64,000 nt of DNA from Diadema setosum (GCA_033980235.1 CM067069.1:37013992-37077991); one strand, 5' to 3'; counted from the stretch's first letter, positions 11,325 to 21,434 are shown. Notes: a model not told the origin generated them from the sequence alone. Program-made: numbers and translations.

Positions 11325-12857
11325 ATACATATATACGGACGTGTTAGTGAGATTGGTGCTTTTTTTCCCCATTTTCATTTTCGTTTCTATTGTTTACCTT
11401 TTGACATGTTACGCACGTTGAGTACTGCGTACAGCAATTGGCAGACACAACTTTGACTTTAAAGAAAAAAGAGCACCCATTCGTCGTTTCCTGCAAGACC
11501 AATATTATTTATTTATGACAATCTTCTCGAACAATGAGAGATCGGTTAGATTTAAATTGTTATTTAACTTCGGCAGTGCAAGCGTTGAAAACCTTATATT
11601 TTCATTCGTGGCATTGTATGATAATTTGCAAACGTATTATTTGCATTATGTTCATATAACATTTAATATAGATAGATAATGACTGCATTATGATCTCCAC
11701 TTTCAGACACGGTTTCTGATTCCTCAGAGACCGTAATCATCCTCGGTGGCATTCTGGGTATCTTCGTTATCTCCGTCATCATCGTCCTTCTTGTCACAGC
11801 GGGCTATGCAAAATGGCGACGAAACCAGAACGTTGAACGCAAACCCGCGCCATTCTACCTCAATGGGGCAATCGGTAACAGTCGCTATGGTTATCCATAC
11901 TATTATGAAGATGATTTCCCGGGCATCGATAACACGGGCTTTCAGTACACGCCGAGACCATACGATAATGACAAGGCCTACGGGGTGGATCCTGCCTACC
12001 CGACAAGATACACCTTGTGGCGAGATGTGCATATCGGCACTGGGTCTAGACAAGTCGCCCAGGAAGAAGGCGGCAACCTGCGTCTTGAGGATACCCAGAG
12101 GGGCCAGTGGTACCTCCGAGAAGATGAGGGACTGGGATCCAATCTACCACTATATGTGAGTTTGAATAGCGATAATGTCGTTCACTCTCTGTGATAGTGT
12201 CTTAGCATGTCATCACAGTCTGGTGATACAAAACTCAAAATAACAGCGACAAGGTGTTGTTTTCAAGAAAGACTACCACACAGGAAAACCACAGGAGAAA
12301 TTCATGTGTTGTATCATTATAGGCCTGAAAGGAAGACAGCAATTTATCTGATGATCTTACAATTTGCGGGGTACTCCACTGCTTCGTTATCAAAAAGCAA
12401 AAGTGGGGTTTTTCTTTCATTTGCAAAAATGTCGGAACTGTTGAATTTATCCCTTAAAAATTCACGCTGACTACTGAGGATTTATTAAAGAGATCTGTAA
12501 AGGTATTTATATTTATTGTTTATGTCCATAACTCCGTCTGATTTGTTTGTGTGAATGTCAATGAGTACTCACCATCTCATGACAACGATTACCTTTAGCG
12601 TATTATACTACTGAACATTGTGTACATGGACATGTTTCGTTACTGTCCAGACTCTGATGCGAACGCTCATCTTTGTCCTTACTTCTTCCTTTACCATGCA
12701 GCTTCCGCGGTACAGGCAACAATACGCCCAACAACTGGCGCCAAACAGCCGAGCGTTTCGCGCCCATCAACTCCCACAGTACTCTGGGGCTATTCCCCCA
12801 TCCACCGCTTGGGATTATGGGAGGAGGGATGACGTCATCGATGGAGGATTATTCTAG
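1563..12857 (+). CDS. EGF/SEA-domain single-pass membrane protein, 3' thirteen exons (5' partial)
   Basis: Thirteen exons with AG/GT borders join in phase: 1563-1676, 2347-2454, 2966-3063, 3720-3957, 5465-5611, 6322-6468, 7335-7448, 7951-8070, 8787-8914, 10114-10375, 11089-11244, 11707-12155, 12702-12857. They encode 745 residues and a TAG at 12855. Domain order is EGF, EGF-like, SEA, cbEGF, cbEGF, EGF, EGF-like, SEA, cbEGF, transmembrane helix, cytoplasmic tail. Calcium-binding EGF starts (DVNEC, DVDEC, DIDEC, DIDEC, DFDEC) are clear. The protein should sit in the plasma membrane with an extracellular EGF/SEA stalk, as in mucin-like or IMPG-type proteins; the actual function is unknown. The first codon's first base lies in an exon I cannot see, so the N-terminus and signal peptide are missing. 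No clear AATAAA follows the stop. The least certain border is the start of the 10114 exon; 10186 is an in-frame alternative. Confidence 0.85.
2347..2454 (+). CDS. Exon: EGF-like Cys-rich domain 2
   Basis: A phase-1/1 exon of 36 codons lies between CCCTTAG and GTAAAG. It contains [17 protein letters not shown] and NETCQ, so it is a compact Cys-rich EGF-like module without the calcium-binding DxxE start. Its partner in the second block is the exon at 7951, which also ends N-x-T-C-Q. Confidence 0.75.
2966..3957 (+). CDS. SEA domain 1 (two exons, 2966-3063 and 3720-3957)
   Basis: The first exon starts in phase 1 after CCGTGCAG and ends in phase 0. The second runs phase 0 to phase 1 and ends CAAG|GTAAG. 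The first encodes a strand containing [12 protein letters not shown], the second helices and strands around [13 protein letters not shown] and HVVELALTL. The split by a phase-0 intron matches SEA domain 2. The usual SEA autocleavage turn (G-S-V-V-V) is absent here: the equivalent stretch reads [14 protein letters not shown] identity is inferred from layout and hydrophobic pattern. Confidence 0.65.
4649..5118. mobile_element. Candidate MITE in intron 4 (imperfect ~20-bp TIRs)
   Basis: AACTCGGACTCGGG near 4655-4668 is mirrored by CCCGAGTCCGAGTT near 5097-5110, with partial match outside these. The interior has GCGCGC-rich tracts unlike the flanking intron. No target duplication could be fixed. 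A 172-codon open frame over this segment (4697-5215) has no recognisable domain and is probably incidental. Confidence 0.45.
5465..5611 (+). CDS. Exon: cbEGF domain 3
   Basis: A 49-codon phase-1/1 exon after CTTGCAG. It encodes a calcium-binding EGF with [22 protein letters not shown] and a long last loop before GRVCV, the fibrillin-like cbEGF spacing. Confidence 0.85.
6322..6468 (+). CDS. Exon: cbEGF domain 4
   Basis: A 49-codon phase-1/1 exon with [30 protein letters not shown] and GRTCV. It is the same length as the preceding cbEGF exon and similar in pattern, so the pair looks like a recent exon duplication. Confidence 0.85.
7335..7448 (+). CDS. Exon: EGF domain 5 (DIDEC type)
   Basis: A 38-codon phase-1/1 exon after CACACAG, encoding [16 protein letters not shown] and [13 protein letters not shown]. 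It matches the first exon of the window in length, phase and SSPCxHGG core and begins the second block. Confidence 0.85.
7951..8070 (+). CDS. Exon: EGF-like Cys-rich domain 6
   Basis: A 40-codon phase-1/1 exon between CTTTCTCTAG and GTAACA. It encodes [18 protein letters not shown], then [15 protein letters not shown]. It is the partner of the exon at 2347 (shared SCVS/CVSS start and N-x-T-C-Q end). Confidence 0.8.
8326..8715. mobile_element. TTAA-target MITE, 390 bp, intronic
   Basis: The left end TTAAAGGTTTTGTTTACCAT is mirrored on the right by ATGGTAAATAATGCCTTTAA. TTAA lies at each end, as expected for piggyBac-type insertion. A second family member in inverse orientation lies at 42330-42685. 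A (CA)n tract sits inside at about 8418-8439. No coding capacity. Confidence 0.7.
8742..8783. repeat. (CT)n tract forming the acceptor pyrimidine run
   Basis: About 20 CT repeats run into CCAG, the 3' splice site of the SEA 2 exon at 8787. Length changes here could alter acceptor strength. Confidence 0.85.
8787..10375 (+). CDS. SEA domain 2 (two exons, 8787-8914 and 10114-10375)
   Basis: The first exon starts in phase 1 after CTCTCCAG and ends in phase 0 with GCG|GTAAGA. It contains [12 protein letters not shown] and [10 protein letters not shown]. The second is taken to start at 10114 after ATCGAG (10186 after CTGAG is also in frame) and ends TCTG|GTAATG in phase 1. It encodes [25 protein letters not shown] fits the SEA autoproteolysis turn, where cleavage between Gly and Ser is known in the family, so this domain may be cleaved and SEA 1 not. 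Intron position and phases copy SEA 1. Confidence 0.7.
9400..10030. repeat. ~170-bp tandem repeat within the SEA 2 intron
   Basis: Three to four diverged copies share TTATGGC(A/T)CATAACTTTTGATC, CCAAACTTGG, TGTCCC, and CACAAGGTCA. They are preceded at 9305-9385 by a GTCCGTC-rich block after GAGCCCACCGGAGG. I recall similar repeats in other marine invertebrates (from memory, not checked). Confidence 0.75.
11089..11244 (+). CDS. Exon: cbEGF domain 7
   Basis: A 52-codon phase-1/1 exon after GTCCCAG. It encodes [19 protein letters not shown], then [15 protein letters not shown] and GRTCQ. The donor CATG|GTGTGT is followed by a TA microsatellite. It is the last extracellular domain before the membrane helix. 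Confidence 0.85.
11263..11336. repeat. (TA)n microsatellite
   Basis: An imperfect TA run with TATG interruptions just downstream of the cbEGF 7 donor. Open frames of repeated Tyr-Ile come from this tract. Confidence 0.9.
11707..12155 (+). CDS. Exon: transmembrane helix and Tyr-rich cytoplasmic region
   Basis: Starts phase 1 after TTTCAG and ends phase 0 at TAT|GTGAGT. A short linker SDSSET leads to a ~25-residue hydrophobic helix ([19 protein letters not shown]), then the stop-transfer KWRR. The cytoplasmic part is rich in Tyr, Pro and acidic residues ([25 protein letters not shown]). These could be phosphorylation or adaptor sites, but no defined SH2 or PDZ consensus was established. Confidence 0.85.
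12702..12857 (+). CDS. Terminal exon of the EGF/SEA membrane protein
   Basis: Begins in phase 0 after CCATGCAG and ends at TAG 12855-12857. It encodes a Gln/Pro/Tyr-rich tail ([18 protein letters not shown]) ending DDVIDGGLF. It continues the frame of the membrane exon. Confidence 0.8.
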   Translation, partial: LPRYRQQYAQQLAPNSRAFRAHQLPQYSGAIPPSTAWDYGRRDDVIDGGLF

Positions 12858-13396
12858 TATTTTTTGTCGGCTTTATCATTTTGTGAGGTGTTCATTATTA
12901 TCTCAGTCACGTGACAGTGAAGATTTTAACAATGACCGGACACCGGTTTGTATGACTACTGACGCCAATCCCTTTGCAGTCGCAATGTCTTTGGGTCTTG
13001 TGGCAAAAGCGTACAACTGTTAATGTGCAGTGGGTCTACGTCCAGCAAATGTCCAGCGGATCTCTTCCGACTGACGACGTATTGTTTTTACTTCATGGAC
13101 ATGACAAATTTTAGGGTATACAATAATGTAAATCGTAGATGTCTTAATATATTTGAATCATTTTAATTATTCAATTTATTTGAATGGAATGAAACGATTT
13201 CAGACAAAACTTAAAGTACAATCATACACCATGCTCTAGTTTAGGTTGGCACTAATGACTGGCATATAGTAACAGAAGAGCAGAACGATAGAAGTCTCAG
13301 TATAATCTAGCCTACTATGGAGTAATGGAATTTAAATGCTTCCCGTATTTTCAAGGCACAGTGATACTAGGAGAAGCCACAAAGGTCTACGCAATT
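12858..13396 (+). other. 3' UTR and downstream spacer of the EGF/SEA gene
   Basis: AT-rich sequence after the stop. No AATAAA or ATTAAA stands out within 500 bp, so the transcript end is not placed. Nothing else recognised. Confidence 0.4.
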
Positions 13397-13905
13397 TTAA
13401 AGGGGAAATTAACCGAAACATACATAATCATTATATTATGTGAATACAGCAATGTCGGTGGAGCACATCAACCAAGTTTGAGGAAAAATCGTCAATTCGT
13501 TGGAAAACTTTTCCAGGATATGATTCAGCATCGCTGGATGACGCGAGCATTTAGATTTTTTCACGTCACGCATAGACAACGATAAAGAAGATATTAAGAA
13601 AATCCCCGGGATGTCATTGTTTATGATTAAAAAAAAAAAATTCCCTCAACTTATCTTAAGTATGATATCATTTACCTTGCCTTCTGAAAGAGGTAATTCT
13701 AGTGCTCAATTCAATGTTCCTGTAAAGTAATAATACACAACGTTCTTCATAATTTGTGACGTCACAAACTGTAGTAGTCTTCTCTTTAAGCAATGGCTGT
13801 ACCGAAACTTAAAAAACAAAATAATCATAGATTTTGAACGGATTCACCGAGTTTCCTCGAAATTTGTTGATATGTTCCTTGAAGAGGATGTGATGTTACG
13901 ACCTT
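13397..13905. mobile_element. Degenerate copy of the TTAA/AGGACAAG MITE family
   Basis: TTAAAGGGGAAATTAACC at the left, then GTTTGAGGAAAAATCG, CTGGATGACG, ACAACGATAAAGAA and GACGTCACAAACTGTAGTAG, occur in the same order as in the well-preserved copy at 20864-21434. The right end near 13900 is eroded, so that boundary is approximate. Confidence 0.5.
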
Positions 13906-15042
13906 AAAAAACTCCATTCAACATCTACGTAAATCTCTATTTCTGTTCTTTGACATAAAATCAATGACAACAGGGTAAAAGAAGACACGTAGGGAAAAAA
14001 AAGACTCTAAAGAATGAATAATTTTGTTGATATTTGTTGTGTACTAACAATGGAGAGAGTTGCTGTGATTGCGACAAACTCATTATCATTTGGGGAAAGC
14101 ACATGAAACTTTGAAATCATAAAATGTTCTTCTTATTTTAGATAAAAACGTCTGTCTCTGTGTTTGTCTGACTTCACTCTGTCAAAGACAATTTCAATTT
14201 GATGTGGAATCGCACATTAAGATTCTTACTGATAGAAATGTAACCAGTAGGTTTAACCGAGAAAAAAAATAACATGCTCAGGTTATTACCACTTTCTATC
14301 TTCAGGGAAATAATCGCTTTTGTTTACGCATTAGGACGGCTTTTCTAAAAAGCTATATTGTTTGTTCTTTTAAGTAATCTGTATACTCTTATACTTAGGT
14401 ATACCGCGAGTAGATCTAGAAATCATGTACGTCTTACCTGAATCAGTTTATTTTGTGTGCTAAACACACACAATTGGACAGTTGGGACTAACAGTTACTC
14501 ACGCAAAAATGCTTCAGTTGCGAAAAGCGTGGCGCAGTGCGTTGATTTTGTCAAATATTTAGTCTGATGAGACTGTGTATCTATACATCACGACTATCGG
14601 CAAAAGTATCTTCTTCTTCTATCAGGTGACTGTGATTATATAAACAAGGGTTTGCCAGTTAGTATTTCTAGGATTTATTGTTATACCGCGTAGGGAAATT
14701 TGTGTTTGTATTACTGTATAAGCTTTATTGATTGTGTCATAATCGTTGATTATGTGTTTTAGAATGACATTGCCTTTTAACCAAGAAAATTCATGTTTGT
14801 TTAGTCTGAAAGAGTGTCTTTCTCAGATCCGGTTCCTCCATGCTGTTTCAAGATTCAGAGCTACTCTCGTAAAGTGAAGAATGTAGGAAGACAAGACTAA
14901 TCCTTCAAGGTATCTTTTGAAGAAGCTGACGATATCACATGAGGTTCATGAAAATTTCGCCACCTGCGAGGCTCAGCTCGTGGAATACAGGAAGTCCAGT
15001 CATTGCTGCTAGTATTACAGGCTAGGTATACTTTGCGCCTAT
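13906..15042. other. Intergenic AT-rich sequence
   Basis: No supported coding exon, RNA gene or repeat structure seen on either strand. Confidence 0.5.
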
Positions 15043-15149
15043 TAGTTAGGGCATTTTAGAGAATTTCTGGACCATCTGTGAAAAAATTGCTTACCAATAG
15101 CTTTCTTCACCAATGTCTTCACTAAGGTGTCTACTAACACCTCTCAATT

Positions 15150-15900
15150 AGTTCCAACCCAAATCCTTGTGGAAAATTCTGGGGAGCCAATCAAAATCGA
15201 GCACCCGGAGGGGGGCGGGGCAGAAATGGAAAAATATATATTTTTTTCCAATATAAGCGTGTGAGATGTCTAATTAGGGGTTTCTGGGGGTGCAGAATCG
15301 ATTCCCACAATTAGTTTTGAGTATAAACAACTCTCTGACCGTGAAATAGGCCACGCCTCCTTTTTGCCCCCGCCGAAATACGTAAATATTGGTATTTTCA
15401 TACGTATCTTTATTGGGTTTATATAGTAGGTTTTTAAGGTGCACTGAAAATATTTGTGTGCGATGGGAAGTAGTTGTTCCCATTTCCCTTATATCCATAA
15501 CACCAAATATAATCATATTACTGTAAATAGGCTTTAGTTATTAAATGTTTGATTCTCAATAATTTCAAACCAACATCCTTGTGGGGGAAAAAAAACCCAA
15601 AAACTGTGGAGCCAGTTAAACCTATTAAAGCAACAAAAGGGTGGGGGTGTCAATCAATAGGAAGATTTTTTTTTCCAGTATTAGTTTGTGAGATGTCCAA
15701 TTAGGGGTTTCTAGGGGTGCTGAAAGGATTCGAAACATAAGTTTTGCGTAAAAAAATACTACCTGACCATTAAAATAGGCCACGCCTACTTTTTGCACCC
15801 GCTGAATCATGTATTATTGGTATTTCATACGTACATCAGTGGGTTTATTCAGTGAGTTTTTTAGAACACTGAATTGAGTTCTATTATTGAATTTGAGCTG
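15150..15900. repeat. Two direct repeats in the left tail of the inverted dimer
   Basis: Two ~370-bp units (about 15165-15540 and 15541-15890) share CAATTAGGGGTTTCT, TAGGCCACGCCT, TTTTTGC(A/C)CCCGC and TTGGTATTT. Both begin with a 'CCTTGTGG...GGAGCCA' segment. The right arm carries the inverse pair at about 19330-20105. Small minus-strand frames here are repeat artefacts. Confidence 0.75.
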
Positions 15901-16172
15901 TATCAACTCTTAAAACAGTGAGCAAAAAATACTGCAACATATACCGTTAACTGTGCAATCCACTTTTCTTACTTCCATTATGCCACATTTAAATCTGGCA
16001 CAACAGAACTGTATTGAAACCTTGGTACTTTATCCTACTCCCCAACGTCTCCCTTACTGCTCCCATCAGCTGTTTGGTTGATGTTCTGACAAGAGTTACC
16101 ATGCCATTTGCCGCAAACAGAAATGCATAACTCCTTGCTTTTACAACTGCACTTCAGTGCGCTACAGTCCCT

Positions 16173-17903
16173 TCACAGTTTGCAGCTAACAAACTTCAGA
16201 AAATAGTCCTTTGCGATGGGGTTTGTTGAAGGGACCGGTGCGTAACCTTGGTCCTCAAGCTTCCATCCATACTCCAAGACATCCAATGATGGAGTTTGCA
16301 ACATTAGCCAACCTCTGGTTTGGAGATTAGCTCGTAGAGGATGCTCCGCTGCAGCTCCTGTTGTCAGGTTTGATGCGCTCATCAGCAGCCCGCTTGGTGA
16401 AGATGTCAAATCTCAAGCCTCCAAGTCTTTCGGGTGGTTTTCCATGGAACATGAACTTAAATAATACACAGCCGGTTTTAATGATATCATCTTTCTTGCC
16501 TCGGATGTCCAGAAACACATCCATGGCCCTTTCCGCCTTGTCAGTCTCTCAGAGCTTGTTTACCAACGTTGATTTGCGAACCCAGAAATCGCTGACACTG
16601 TATTGCAGCCAGAGAAGCTGTGCAAGAGTTCAAGATCAAACACTTTCGGTATCTCTCTGGGAGGGCCTCCCTGATCTTTGCGATACTACAAGATGTTTCT
16701 TTTGCTCTTGTGAGGAAGATGGGGTGAATCAGCAAAAACATGATATCGGTGTCCTCCGCCCTTACCTCAACAGGAGAATATTTTGCCTAATCTAGATATA
16801 TGCCCGGACTATAGCAGTGTCTGCATCTTCGTGGCATTGCCGTACACTGATCCCATTTCTACTGAATTTCTCAGCAAGCAGCAGAATGAGCCGGGGCTTG
16901 TTGCTCTTGTTGTGGATGAACTTTTCTCTTGGAACGAGGCTTTGATGTCTGGGCGAAAGGGAATGTCACATCGTGCATTCTTTGTTCGTCTCAGGTGATC
17001 ATTGTCCTTAGCAGAGCTGCCGTATCTACCAAAGACTACAGTGATTTGGAGAAACTGGCTCCCCATGGACTTCAAAAACTGAAGGTAGCTCTCGGAAATG
17101 CCCGTCCAGGATAGGTCAGCCTCCCGCTTGACGTTGTGCAGTATAGTCATCCACCATCAATAAACAGACTCATGCAGGGGGTTCGTTCAACGCTTTCCAC
17201 AAATGCTTTCAGAAATCTTGCTTGGGCAGCATTGTCTGGATTTCGCAACTTCTAGTCTTTGTCAAATAGAGACATTGGTGTTGGCGTCAACTCAAATCAC
17301 AGACCTTCGGTCTTGACTTCACGCAAACTGATGATGATTAGACGGTTGAAGAGCTTGAGTGAGTCAATAACCAGCTTCTTTCCATTGGCTTTGGGTCCAC
17401 TTCTAAGGCTCTCTAATGACTTCACCTTTTGCTTTAGTTTCAATTGAATCCAGAACCGTTCGTCCATTCATCTTGGCCAGCATGGCTCTGCCAACCTCCT
17501 CTGCCTGATCAGCGTTGACTAGGTCCTCTGGAGTGCTGCTGAATCCTGTTATAAAGGATACTAGGGTCTTCCTGTCCCATGTTGCATCGAAGAGGTCGAT
17601 CTCCTCCAACCATCCGAAAATGGCGTTGAAAGCATCTTCGTCATTCTTCATCTGGGCTCTTGTGACGTGCGTGTGGTCAGGTACCTCACGCTTGTTCATA
17701 CCTTGTTCAAGTTCCTGGTGAATGCATGAGAAGTGGTTTAGCGTCTTAACCCAACACCTGTGAGGAGATTCATTCCGGAAGCGTCCTCTGTTAAGACTGT
17801 TTGAAGATTTGGCCTCACCCATGAGTGTGGTTTCTATCGTGATTTTAGTCCATGTACCTGACCGCTGATGGTCTGAGAAACTGACTGCATGGTTTCCATA
17901 CAA
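16173..17903 (-). pseudogene. XPG/FEN1-like nuclease pseudogene, left copy
   Basis: Reading leftward from ATG 17903, a 166-codon frame contains NDEDAFNAIFGWLEEIDLF, LVSFITGFSSTPEDLVNADQ and EEVGRAMLAKMNGRTVLDSI. This is the N-terminal region of a family I recall as widespread in cnidarian and echinoderm genomes, with a C-terminal XPG-like fold. Further left the same strand keeps DVFLDIRGKKDDIIKTGC, RFDIFTKRAADERIK and NPIAKDYFLKFVSCKL in different frames. Stops (after GEVIREP) and frameshifts break it into pieces. The product is certainly defective. Confidence 0.6.
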
Positions 17904-17952
17904 AGTGAATTTGGTAAGAGCTTACAAAATTCACTGTGTATGGAAACCATGC
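17887..17952. repeat. 66-bp hairpin at the dimer junction
   Basis: GCATGGTTTCCATACA at the left mirrors TGTATGGAAACCATGC at the right, and GTGAATTT/AAATTCAC and GTAAG/CTTAC continue the stem with few mismatches around an AG centre. Both sides continue outward into the same start region, so this is the symmetry point of the inverted dimer. Confidence 0.9.
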
Positions 17953-19030
17953 ACCCTAGCAAGACTTCTGTGGAACCCGTAGAATAAACCCCTGCACGAG
18001 TCTGGTGACGGATGGTGGATGGCTCTTGCGCAACGTCAAATGGGAAGCTAACCTCACCTGCTAAGGGCATTAATTGCCAAGAGATACCTCTATTTTTTAA
18101 GTCCATGGGGGGGGGGGGGCAGTTTCTCCAAATCAATGTGGTCTCTGACGGATACGGCAGCACCACTAAGGGCCTTGATCACCGGAGACGAACAAAGAAT
18201 GCTTGATGTGACATTCTGATTCGCCCAGACATCAAAAGCCTCGTTCCAAGAGAAAAGCAAGAGCAGCAAGGCCCATTTTATTCTGCTGCTTGCTGAGACA
18301 TTCAGTAGAAATGGGATCAGTGTACAGCAATACCATGATGATACAGACACTGCTATAGTCCGGGCAGCTCTAGATGAGGCAAAAGATTCTACTGTTGAGG
18401 TGAGGGCTGGGGACACCGACATCATCTTTTTGCTGATTCACTCTATCTTCTTCACAAGCGCCAAGGAAACATCTTATGATTATTATAATCCCAAAGATAA
18501 GGGAGGCCCTCCCAGAGAGATACCGGAAGTGTTTGATCTTGAATTCTTGCACAGCTTTTCCGGCTGCGATACAGTGTCAGCAATTTCTGGGTTCAGCAAA
18601 TCAACTTTGGTAAACAAGCTCTGCGAGACTGACAAGGCGAAACAGGCCATGGATGCGTCTCTGGACATCCGAGGCAAGAAAGATGCTATCATTAAAGTCA
18701 GCTGTGAATTATTCAAGCTCATGTTTCATGGAAGACCACCCAACAGACTTTGGAGACTTGAGATTTGACGTCTTCAGCAAGCGGGCTGCTGCTGGGAGCA
18801 TCAAAACTGAGAAATTACATGTCCCCGACAACATAAGCTGCAGAGCAGCATTCTCTACAAACTTATCTCCAAACCAGAGATTGGCTAATGTTGTAAACTC
18901 CATCATTGGATGTCTTGGAGTATGGATGGAAGCTTGAGGACCAAGGTTACGCACCGGTCCCTTCAACAGACCCATCGCAAAGGACTATTTTCTGAAGTTT
19001 GTCAGCTGTAACTGTGAGGGGGACTGTAGC
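17953..19030 (+). pseudogene. XPG/FEN1-like nuclease pseudogene, right copy
   Basis: The plus-strand frame 18400-18768 encodes AGDTDIIFLLIHSI, then EFLHSFSGCDTVSAISGF. The spaced DTD and GCD resemble the metal-site and helix-hairpin region of FEN1/XPG proteins. DASLDIRGKKDAIIK follows. After a frameshift near 18765 the match resumes as RFDVFSKRAAAGSIK and SPNQRLANVVNSIIG, then RPIAKDYFLKFVSCNCEG, the start of a Cys-rich tail. The upstream part is fragmented and ~650 bp is deleted near the hairpin. The DTD-GCD pattern is seen; nuclease activity is only inferred for ancestors. Confidence 0.6.
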
Positions 19031-19329
19031 ACACAGTCGCCGGCCCTCAGTTGTAAAAAGCAAGTTGTATGATAAAAAGTAAGGAGTCAAGTGTATTTCT
19101 TTTTGCGGCAAATGTCGTGGTAGCTGTTGCCAGAACATCGACCAAACAGCTGATAGGAGCAGTGAGGGAGATGTCTGTGAGTAGGATAATGTACCAAGGT
19201 TTCAATAATTATTGAGATACATTTCTGTTGGATTTAAATGGGCATAATGGAAGTAAAAGAAGAGGGAACAACTACTTTTGTTATTTTGCACACTGTTTCA
19301 GTGTTTTGCCAACTGTTTTTAGAGGAGGT

Positions 19330-20105
19330 GTAGCTCAAATTAAGTGATGATAGAACTCAATGCAGCATTCTAACCAACTCACTACATAAACCCACCGAGA
19401 TGCGTATAAATTAAAATACCAATAATACATGATTCGGCGGGTGCAAAAAGTAGGTGTGGCCTATTTTAATGATCAGGTAGTAGTTTTAACTCAAAACTAA
19501 TGTTTCGAATCCATTCAGTACCCCCAGAAACCCCTAATTGGGCATCTCACACGATAATACTGGCAAAAAAAAAAAAATCTTCCCATTGTTTGACAACCCC
19601 TCCCATTCTGTTGCGTAGATTTAACTGGCTCCACAGTTGCTGTTGGTGTTTTTTTTCCACGAGGATGTTGGTTCAAAACTATTGAGAATCAAACATTTAA
19701 TAAGTATACACAGCAGTAATATGATTATATTTGGTGTTATGGATATAAGAGAAATGGTAACGACTACTTCCCATCGCACACAAGTGTTTTCAGTGCACCC
19801 TAAAAACCCATTATATAAACCTAATGAGATAAGTATAAAAATACCAATATTTACGTATTTCGGCGGGGGCAAAAAGGAGGCGTGGCCTATTTCACGGTCA
19901 GAGAGTTGTTTGTACTCAAAACTAATTGTGGGAATCGATTCTGCACCCCCAGAAACCCCTAATTAGACATCTCACACGCTTATATTGGAAAAAATATATA
20001 TTTTTCCATTTCTGCCCTGCCCCCCTCCGGGTGCTCGATTTTGATTGGCTCCCCAGAATTTTCCACAAGGATTTGGGTTGGAACTAATTGAGAGGTGTTA
20101 GTAGA
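19330..20105. repeat. Two direct repeats in the right tail of the inverted dimer
   Basis: Inverse counterpart of the left tail: GTAGGTGTGGCCTATTTTAA and GGAGGCGTGGCCTATTTCAC mark the two units, each followed by CCCCAGAAACCCCTAATT and CATCTCACACG. Confidence 0.75.
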
Positions 20106-20192
20106 CACCTTAGTGAAGACATTGGTGAAGAAAGCTATTGGTAAGCAATTTTTTCACAGATGGTCCAGAAATTTTCTAAAATGCCCTAACTA

Positions 20193-20863
20193 TATAAGCT
20201 GTAAAGTTTATCTGGAGGTCAACACACTTGTTTTCAACGAGGGTACCTGGGTAGTACCAAAAAAAAAATCAAAGGAAAATAATCAAACGACAACATATCG
20301 TCACAGGCTGGTACGTGTACAACTGGGCGTTTTGTGTTGGTAAACAATGCAGCTCACCCTCCAGGCGAAGTTACGTCACGAACCGAATGCAATTGCATCA
20401 CAAACGACACAACTGACTATTCAGAGCCTAGTAAAGAAAAAAGCTTACATTCAGCTCACACATCTCACCGTAAGTGTAGATATACCAGCCTTGTTTCAAA
20501 GAAATTTTGGATAAACTTCGATGATGTAATACAAGACCCAAACCTGTATCATGACTGGTAGAAAAAAAAAAAAAAAAAACAATAATTACCTTTACCTTGT
20601 CATTGAAGTTAGTCATTAAATTTTACGTGTATTTCCTCTCTTTTTAAGAGCCACACATGTCAATCGGCCGGATGTTTAATCAAGCCCCTCGATAAGTTTG
20701 ATTTTCAGTACAAATTAATATTTTTTGACACTTGCTTATCATGTATATTATGATAAGTAGAAATCGCAATTTAATATTCGTTTTTCTTTTGTAGTAAGTC
20801 AATTTTCTAGATATTCAAGATGGATATTTTGATACACTCTATTCTATGTATCTTTTATTGTTT
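20193..20863. other. Intergenic spacer
   Basis: Holds a 75-codon plus-strand frame (20334-20561) with no recognised domain, next to an A-run at 20561-20579. The frame ends KKFWINFDDVIQDP and is followed at once by poly-A, so a retro-copied fragment is possible but unproven. Confidence 0.35.
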
Positions 20864-21434
20864 TTAAAGGACAAGTTCACCTTCATAGACATGTGGGTTG
20901 ACTGAATGCAGTGATATTAGCAGAACTTATTAGTGAGAGTTTGAGCAAAATCGGACAATCCGTTAAAAAGTTATGAATTTTTAAATTTTCTGCTCAGTCA
21001 TAGCTGGATGAAAAGACTTCTATAGCTTGCGATGTCACATGAGTACAACGATATAAAGAAAGAATAAAGAAAATTCAAATATTTCCATTTTCCGCAAAAG
21101 AAACAAACAAAAGAACACTCGATTTCTCTCTTTCAGAAGGCAGGGGAATAATACTACCCTTAACATACATCAGTAGCAAGTCGAAGAAATGTGCACTTTA
21201 TTCAAAAAGTAAAGTTTTGTGAAATTCTCTTTTTATTTTCCTTATATAGTTGTACGCATGTGACATCATACACTGTAGTAGTCTTCTCTTCCAGCAGTGA
21301 CTGCGCAGATACTTAAAATATTCGTAACTTTTGAACGGATTGTCCAATTTTCCTCAAACTTTCGCTGATGTGTTCTACTAAAATTGCTGCATTCTCTCAA
21401 TATTTATGTATATGAAGGTGGACTTGTCCTTTAA
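20864..21434. mobile_element. TTAA-target foldback MITE, 571 bp
   Basis: TTAA then AGGACAAGTTCACCTTCATA at the left is mirrored by TATGAAGGTGGACTTGTCCT then TTAA at the right. Internal halves also pair imperfectly (GCTGGATG/CAGCAGTG, GATGTCACATG/CATGTGACATC). TTAA termini fit piggyBac-like insertion. No open frame of note. It resembles a repeat I recall as abundant in sea urchin sequence. Confidence 0.85.

Larger units (their letters stand above)
15043..20192. mobile_element. Head-to-head inverted dimer of an XPG-like-nuclease element (Academ-like?)
   Basis: The two outer ends are inverted copies: AGTTAGGGCAT (15043-15054) faces ATGCCCTAACT (20181-20191). The match continues inwards with indels to about 17226 on the left and 17956 on the right. 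The arms carry the same broken nuclease gene reading outward from a 66-bp hairpin at 17887-17952, leftward on the minus strand and rightward on the plus strand. The right copy lacks about 650 bp next to the hairpin (equivalent to 17230-17886). Placement in the Academ group, which is known to encode an XPG-like nuclease in sea urchins, is inference. No transposase and no clear target duplication were found. Confidence 0.7.
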
